Assembly (NCBI GenBank): GCA_037039925.1
Contig: JAXRKP010000191.1
Span: forward strand, 271,001 to 335,000
DNA length: 64,000 nt
Direction: 5' to 3'
Source: Doris montereyensis
Lineage: Eukaryota > Mollusca > Gastropoda > Nudibranchia > Dorididae
This document shows, in pieces, positions 63,642 through 64,000 of the stretch. The notes beneath the pieces were generated by a model. The model did no database searches and was not told where the DNA came from. It saw nothing but the letters and a program-made list of their open reading frames with translations. Each line of letters starts with the position of its first letter. Position 1 is the first letter of the stretch. The position numbers were made by a program, and so were the translations under genes.

Positions 63642-63665
63642 GTAATAATAATAATGATAATAATT
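63544..63665. repeat. (AAT)n microsatellite
   Basis: About forty AAT units with a few GAT/AGT interruptions. Confidence 0.97.
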
Positions 63666-64000
63666 GCATTTTTAATATAGCACCATTCGCCTACAATTAG
63701 TTTCATTGCATTTTACATAATTAAGACAAAGCAGAAGCATAATCAATTCATTTGAAAATCGAAATAATATACAAAAGAAATAACAATAAAATGTGAACTG
63801 ATTAATGACATGATATGAAGTTTAAAATTTCTTTAAAAGAGGAATTGTCATATGTTGTCATATTGTTGAATGAAATGCGATGAAAGCATTATTTCAAACA
63901 TTTATTAGAAAAACTTGAATGAGTTTAAAGATTTATGAAAGGAGCTTTTAAAAAGAAAAGAAAAAAGGAAGCTTGTTGTGTTGTATACTTCCTGTGTCCA
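63666..64000. other. Right edge, nothing recognised
   Basis: AT-rich sequence without an identifiable exon; probably intron of the UNC93A-like gene. Confidence 0.4.

Overview
This window is animal nuclear DNA. It contains split genes with GT-AG introns, tRNA-derived SINEs, RTE-type LINEs and very dense micro-, mini- and satellite arrays; no bacterial-type operon or rRNA is present. The repeat style, including many AGATCT/TCTAGA palindromes and SINE tails of CAAAT, suggests a mollusc, perhaps a heterobranch gastropod. That placement is an inference.

I can support three host genes, all on the minus strand. (1) An SRR1-like gene (SRRD family): four consecutive coding exons from the start codon at 17,231 down to 15,007. 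Splice phases agree throughout, but two small indels break the frame. (2) A cytochrome c oxidase subunit 6A gene: the C-terminal exon (33,427-33,510) and the membrane exon (35,650 to about 35,789) are certain. A phase-compatible candidate first exon lies at 46,986-47,160. A separate first-exon-like ORF with a perfect CRE just upstream lies at 40,734-40,931. (3) An UNC93A-like transporter-fold gene: two exons, 62,388-62,627 and 61,777-61,926; the rest lies outside or was not located.

Repeats fill most of the remainder. One RTE-like LINE family occurs as two near-full-length dead copies (2,833-6,177 minus; 53,671-56,921 plus), one copy split by a later repeat (20,886-23,400), a 3' fragment (47,578-47,911) and an internally deleted 5'UTR/3'-end derivative (14,038-14,386). 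At least two SINE families are multi-copy, with single or few copies of others; a hAT-type MITE and a possible pogo-type MITE are also present.

The most notable pattern is that three tandem arrays appear to have grown from inside interspersed elements. The 2.4 kb array at 18,505-20,885 is an expansion of the LINE 3' terminus. The 1.9 kb 9-bp array at 28,775-30,672 lies inside a SINE whose own sequence contains the 9-mer. The 17-bp array at 42,735-43,000 lies inside the tRNA-like head of a second SINE. Other large arrays are a 19-bp unit (1-2,477), 49-bp (23,630-24,815), 42-bp (24,910-25,648), 22-bp beside a COX6A splice acceptor (35,795-36,305), a 33-bp dyad-bearing unit (36,720-38,545), 33-bp (48,703-49,115), 24-bp (49,150-49,620) and a 2.75 kb polypyrimidine tract (56,922-59,675). 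The long open frames in these arrays are by-products of repeat periodicity and are not annotated as genes.
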